Assembly (NCBI GenBank): GCA_016648135.1
Contig: JADDOH010000465.1
Coordinates: 85,704 to 149,703 of the forward strand
Direction: 5' to 3'
From: Agrypnia vestita
Lineage: Eukaryota; Arthropoda; Insecta; Trichoptera; Phryganeidae
DNA: 64,000 nt
Both the position numbers and the translations under genes were made by a program. The notes below the pieces were generated by a model. It ran no database searches and was not told where the DNA came from. It worked only from the letters and a program-made list of their open reading frames with translations. Shown one piece after another: positions 58,736-64,000 of the stretch; position 1 is the first letter of the stretch, and every line of letters starts with the position of its first letter.

Positions 58736-60072
58736 TATATAAAACTTCCATTAGAAGTATTACATAATATTATCAAATTATTATAAATTTTAAAAATGTT
58801 GTGGCCTGTGTCAGTGGAAGAGATTTTTAAGAAACTTTGAAGAATCTCACGACGCGCCCTTGGTAAAGTACCTACCTACTCCATTTACAAATCTGTTACT
58901 TTGAGGGAGAGAGCTTAGAAAAAAAAATCATAATATTTTTTTATTAATGAATATTTTTATCTGAAATTCTAAACTAGTATTGCATAGTTTAAAACTTTAT
59001 AAAGTAATGTGTAGTTTAAAATATCAGATAAAAAGGTTCATTAATAAAAAAAAATGCTATGAAAAAGTCTTCTAAAAAAAATCCTGTAAAGTAACAGATT
59101 TGCAGACAGAGTACTTTACATAGGGCACGTCGCTCTGAGATTAAACTCTAAGTTTAAAAAATGAATCGATGAATGTATATAATGAAGGGCTAATTGGTCA
59201 TAGTAATTTAATAACCCATTCGAATTAATGCAAGATTGATATAAACATTCGAAATCTGCCAGTTAATTTTCGATTGGATCGCTCAATTTATTTTATACTG
59301 GTGTTTACAACCCGTCCTAAGGCAGGCGCGAAAGACGTCACCAAAACGTATAATTTAAATAATAAGTACCAACAGTACGGCAGCATTAAAATTTCTCAAT
59401 TTTTTTATTTCTGAAAATAGACTAGACTTGTTGTCGTTCCATTCAGTACCGAACATATCTACGACTGAATCAGCAATTCAATTTAACGTTATCAATTTTC
59501 TTTCATAGATCCATAGATATGACATACAGAAAGACATTTCTGGAATATTATATGTACCTACCGGTGTTTAAAACCCGGCCGTTTAATTTTTTTACGATAT
59601 TGTCCCACAACAAATTTAACGTTTTATTAAAGATTTAAGGTTATTATTATGGTCGTTGAACAAATTTATGTGTTAAATATAACGGATATTTAATACAAAC
59701 CGTATATTTCACTGAGAAACAAATCTCAACGTTTCGCTGAAGTCTTATCCATCGTCATCAGGAGAGCGTCGTATCACCACGGGGGTTGTGGCCGAACATT
59801 TTATCTTAAAATTTTATCACTTATAAATGATAATGTCATGAGAATCTAAAAGAATAGTAACAACACATTATCGGAGTCTTTAAAATAATCTACATGAATT
59901 TAGAATCGACTAAACTAGTATTGAAGAAACTATAATCGCTAGAAATGTGGAAAAATTAGTCGAGCATTCTCGATTTATCGCGAACCGACATTGTTGTATA
60001 TCTGTGTGTAAAAGGAACAGCTGAATGAGTCAATAAAATCTTGTTTTGAGTTAAGTACGCAGAGTTGTTCTG
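58736..60072. other. No gene; one hairpin module at 59710-59765
   Basis: AT-rich. On the minus strand 59761-59731 reads CTGATGA, an 18-base weak stem, GAAAC, followed by TTGAGATTTGTTTCTCAG (59729-59712), a hairpin. Module 5 of the hammerhead-like set. Confidence 0.45.
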
Positions 60073-60365
60073 TAGATACATATTTATTTTATTTTTATTT
60101 TTCCTAATAATTTAGTTCCACATATAATGTTGTGTGGGCTAATATATGATTTCATTTAGACATATTGCATTCCATCTAATCGATTAAAAGTTTTTATAAT
60201 AAAATTTTTGCACTTCAGTTTAAACCTCCTAATATTCTCCATGTTTTGAATTTCCTTTAGCAGGCTATCGAAGATTTTTATACCTTTATACATCGTACAA
60301 TTTTGTGAGGTGTTTTTATTTTTCTTTGGTAGTCTTATGTTGTCGCTTCCTTATCCAGCAAGGAA
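60073..60365 (-). pseudogene. Second copy of the 31960 LINE, 3' end
   Basis: Minus strand matches 32220-32470: GCGACAACATAAGACTACCA AAGAAAAA, CCTCACAAAATTGTACGATG, AACTTTTAATCGATTAGATG, TAGCCCACACAACATTATATG and the terminal AAATAAAATAAATA. Truncated at ~60365. Shows the family is repeated and defines its 3' terminus. Confidence 0.85.
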
Positions 60366-60649
60366 AAATTAGAAGAGTCAGAAAATAAAATAAAATGTGG
60401 CTGTTTTTTAATTTTTGAAAAAGTACAAATGACATGATTAATAATTTGAAAAATTTGGCAAGAAACGACGACTTTAGTCAACTTGGTTCAACGTTCTTGT
60501 GCAGAAAATAAAACTACTGGTGTGAAAATTAAATAAAAGTAACAAAGGCTTTAAGATATATTTCATAAACGAGCGAAATATTCAAATTTTGTTTTGGCTT
60601 TCACAGATAAAAGTAATGACAGGCAGATGCGGAGCCAGAGTTATTTTGA

Positions 60650-60855
60650 CTAGCGACCATAGAAGAAGCGAATTAGAAAAGTACCTACCTACGTATTTGT
60701 GAAATGTCCGAGATTGACAGTTGGTGCGAATTATAAAATTAGTGTGAATCAAAGAACGACACTCCGATTAAATTCGTGTCCAGTGATTTAATTTGATTAA
60801 TTTATTTTTGGTATTTCATTTGCCACCCACAGCCACAATTTCGTGACAATAATAA
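60650..60855 (+). mobile_element. LTR family G, copy 5 (plus strand)
   Basis: GCGACCATAGAAGAAGCG, TTAGTGTGAATCAAAGAAC, ATTCGTGTCCAGTGATTTA, TTTGCCACCCACAGCCACAA and TTTCGTGACAA, matching the 3' half and junction of copy 3 in opposite orientation. Promoter part missing or eroded. Confidence 0.6.
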
Positions 60856-63488
60856 CGTACCTCCTTAATATTCGTATTTGAAATATTACTGTTTATATTT
60901 TAAATATTTCGTATCGGAAGCTTTCTCCATCTCTTAGTCGTTGGGTTCACGACTGGGCATCGTGGTCCATTCTTCTGCTTCTACAGCGTGATCCATTTAA
61001 TTTTTATTATTAAAATAAATGAAATTAATAATTACTTTCATTATCCTGGGTATTGTTTAAAGCTACTAATAGTGAAGCTCCAGCCATGTCTCGGATTTGA
61101 TCTGCCTGAAAAAAATATTACATCTGTTCTCAATCCATTGACACCATTAACTTTCACCTGCTTGTATTCTTTCTGATCTACAAACGTTTCAAGCCTGATC
61201 AGATTATTCGACGTACATCCCATACTTCGTGCCGATTTTAAACTGTATTCACTAATAGTAAACCTTAACCGTTATCTTAAAAAAAAAATCTTAAGAATAA
61301 GTATTATCAGTTTAAAAGCTACTTCTATCATAAATTCAACCTTCTAAAGAAATCCACACTTTTCTACTTACAAAGAACTCTACATCATTAACATGTATAC
61401 GGCTACAGCTACAACTACAGCATAACATCAAGAATAAATGAGCGGATATAAAGCATACTTTCTAATATAATATTTTAGTATGGTAAAAATTTCCGTAGTA
61501 AATTATCATTATGAGTTTTTTTACACGCTTTACTTGTCTGTCTATCAGGGACAGAATCTGTAATCAATATTTGACATTACAATTACCATTCATTAATTTT
61601 TAAAAATCAGTTTAATTATTCAAAAAATGCTGACACCTTTTTTATGGGCAATTGTGAATGCAAGTGATATCCCTTGATTTGTACTGATTTAAATGTGATG
61701 GTAGAGTTTTAAGACATTCCGAAAAGAAACTTGTTTTCGAGGCAATTCGAATAGATTACAAGATTTTATATGACGAAGACTCAAAAGTAGAAAATAGTAT
61801 TACAATAAAAAAACGATTTTATAAAGAAAGTACTAAAAAGGAAAAAAGTTTTTTTTAAAGCCATAGTACCTACTTAGAGTGATCGCTGTATATGCGTACC
61901 TATGAAATATCTAAATCAAAAGCGTGGGGCCCTTTTTCTCAAAACCCAACGATTGCGTGCATTAAACTGAAGGTACATACATTCCCATTGCTGCGTAAAA
62001 CTCTCCCGTTACAATTCTATTCGATTATTTATACATACTTAGTTATGTTTAACACGTACAACAAATCGCTAATACTTGCTCCACAATTTTATTGACATAC
62101 GCATACACATGATCGCTCTTAGTGCTGTGGCTGTTAAAAATTATTTTCTCCTTTTAAGTCACACTTTATGAAAACGTGTTTTATTATAATATTTTTCTTC
62201 TTTAACGGGATTTAATTAACTAGCTGCTTACAATCGATTAAGTTGCATATTAATTTCAGTCAATTTATTACTCTTATCATAAAAGTTTTGTGATTGATTG
62301 CTCTCATTTTAACAACATATTATTTCGATAAAGCCTTTCGGATATGAAAAACGTTAGCACATAGACTTAATGAAAAACTACTATACTGGCGATATGAAAC
62401 TAGATTCACAGACAAAACCCCAAAAACATGTTCCAAAATTATATTTTGTAACCGGCAAGAAAGCCTTAAAACTTATAATATAATAACTTGTGAAAAATTA
62501 TTGTGATATAAAATTATCTAACTTCTTGTGTAACCAGAATATAATTTTTAATAAAATGATCCAAAATTTAATTAATTTCAAATATACAATCAATTAATTA
62601 CCCACATAATTAACAAGAAAAAACTTTGTATAAATCACTAATTTGTTGAATTATCAACTTTTGGGGCCAATTGTGCCCTTATTAACATACAACGTATATA
62701 TTAAAAATTAAACATTGAAGTATAGACAAAATCAAAAAATAAATATATGGGAGATGAATAACTAATTAAGAAATAAGGTGAAAACAAATTTTAAAGGTAA
62801 CTATTTACATAGTGTTTTCTTGTTAATTTTATAAATAATGTTATTACATAAATATTGTGCTTTTATTGAAGAAAATTAATTATCCGTTCAGACAGAGTTT
62901 TCAAAATAATAATATTGGTATTTAAACTTGAAAATACTTGTGTAGATAAAAACATAAATTATAATTTGTTCAGGCAATTTATTCAGGACTTTGCCTTATT
63001 GTTTCAAGCTCTTTCATATTATTTCAAGTTTCAATTTCAAAGTATTATTCAAATCTCTGTGTTTTCCTGGATCATATTCCTTCAAAGCATTCGGAAATGG
63101 GAAAAATTACAATACTTCCATGAAACTACTCGTACATGTTTGAAATCATTGTTGGAAAATGTTTTATCTCCGATTTTTTGAGAAAAGAAATATTAATACA
63201 ACCGTTGAATGTTCTCATTTTTCTTTATCTTTATTTAATAGCGAAGATGAAAAATATTTTTCATCAAGCATAAACGCCAGAATACGATTTTCTATGGGTA
63301 ATATCAAATAGATTTGACAAGACGACAGATGGTAGCGGGACAAAATCCTTAGATAGTGTTCCTGACTCTGGGCTCTCTATTAGAACACGAAAGTTCCATA
63401 GATATATATGATCATCACTTGCCAGATTCTTCCAGTAGTTTGCTGTATTGGTGACCTTTCGATTAGTCTGCTCTTTTTCTGTCGATCG
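60856..63488. other. AT-rich stretch, nothing recognised
   Basis: Several short motif-free frames (60988, 61892, 62915) only; no exon of the SLC16 gene or any RNA gene seen. Confidence 0.5.
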
Positions 63489-63935
63489 GCCGTGAGCTCT
63501 TAAACCAGAAAGCACACAATATACGTCCGTGTGAAATTTTTGATTTCCTTTCCGGTGCGACCATAGAAAAAAATCTATTCGTGGTAACTGTGAACAAAGA
63601 ATTACTTATCCATATATATCTTAATAGCTCAAAACTAGATACTACCAAAAATAATTTCCCGGATAGATTCCGTCATTAAAAGGTTAGAACCGTCGCTTCG
63701 CGGCGTCGTCTTCCCAATCCCAGCACGATTGGGAAGACGAAAATTCTATTCATCTGCCCGGGCGATTATTTTTGGTATTTTCTGGTTTTGAGCTGTTAAG
63801 ATATATATGGATACGCAATTCTCTGTTTGCGGTAACCGTGAACCGATTTTTTTCTACAGTCGCATCGGAAAGAAAATCAAAAATTCAAGACGGACATATG
63901 TATATTGTTTGTTTTCTGGTGTAAGAGCTCATAAC
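63489..63935. mobile_element. Long foldback element with ~180-bp arms
   Basis: The left arm (63489-63662) and right arm (63750-63935) are inverted at roughly 80% identity: GAGCTCTTAAACCAGAAA / TTTTCTGGTGTAAGAGCTC, ATCCATATATATCTTAATAG / CTGTTAAGATATATATGGAT, ACCAAAAATAATTTCCCGG / CCGGGCGATTATTTTTGGT. The spacer holds a perfect 13-bp hairpin CGTCTTCCCAATC / GATTGGGAAGACG (63707-63739). Minus-strand frames of 83 and 61 codons overlap it and are shadows. Confidence 0.82.
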
Positions 63936-64000
63936 CAGACACTATAATGGGAATGTAAAAATTCTAAGAAAATGTGAAAGACTGCTCTGGATTAATTAAA

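Overview
The window reads as AT-rich intronic or intergenic DNA from an arthropod, most likely an insect. Three things support this: one short, GT-AG-bounded exon of a monocarboxylate-transporter-like (SLC16/MFS) protein at 51373-51492 (+); the dominance of RTE-like and Jockey/CR1-like non-LTR retrotransposon tails, tRNA-derived SINEs, a mariner relic and foldback MITEs; and TATA plus TCAGT-initiator promoters of arthropod style. There is no operon structure and no CRISPR or prokaryotic gene. The order cannot be fixed from the sequence; Lepidoptera, Coleoptera and Hemiptera all remain possible.

Layout. 0-0.5 kb: a GC-rich open frame on the minus strand (a retroelement gag/ORF1-like N-terminus) running off the left edge. 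0.6-14.7 kb: MITE, SINE and RTE fragments and small tandem repeats in AT-rich DNA. 14.8-26.8 kb: the main structure, a ~12 kb non-coding LTR-retrotransposon-like element. It has two very long direct repeats (3.4 and 3.8 kb) starting TGTGATG, the first ending CATCACA, with a primer-binding-like site after the first, a polypurine tract before the second, and a ~4.8 kb internal domain with no gag or pol. 26.8-41.2 kb: LINE, RTE and SINE relics, an unrecognised broken gene (28.6-29.3 kb), a CpG-rich block with a splice donor (34.7-34.9 kb) and inverted-repeat elements. 42-61 kb: five degraded copies of a second, shorter LTR family, a mariner relic, foldbacks, and the SLC16 exon at 51.4 kb. 61-64 kb: mostly featureless, ending in a long foldback element.

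The most interesting signals are four. (1) The 12 kb element resembles a LARD (large retrotransposon derivative): a giant non-coding LTR element whose LTRs share an almost invariant ~810-bp core carrying an array of small stem-loops with A-rich loops, while neighbouring LTR segments have diverged strongly. (2) Sequences resembling the two priming sites of reverse transcription are reiterated near both internal ends of this element. (3) At least five scattered modules have the order CUGANGA - hairpin - GAAAC - second hairpin, resembling a hammerhead-ribozyme core. (4) An unrecognised decayed protein gene lies at 28.6-29.3 kb.

Only the SLC16 exon is confidently a host gene. No neighbouring exon of it was found, so its introns probably extend over much of the window. 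Everything was done by eye: identities, repeat boundaries and pairings are approximate, and family assignments of relics rest on remembered motifs, not on searches.
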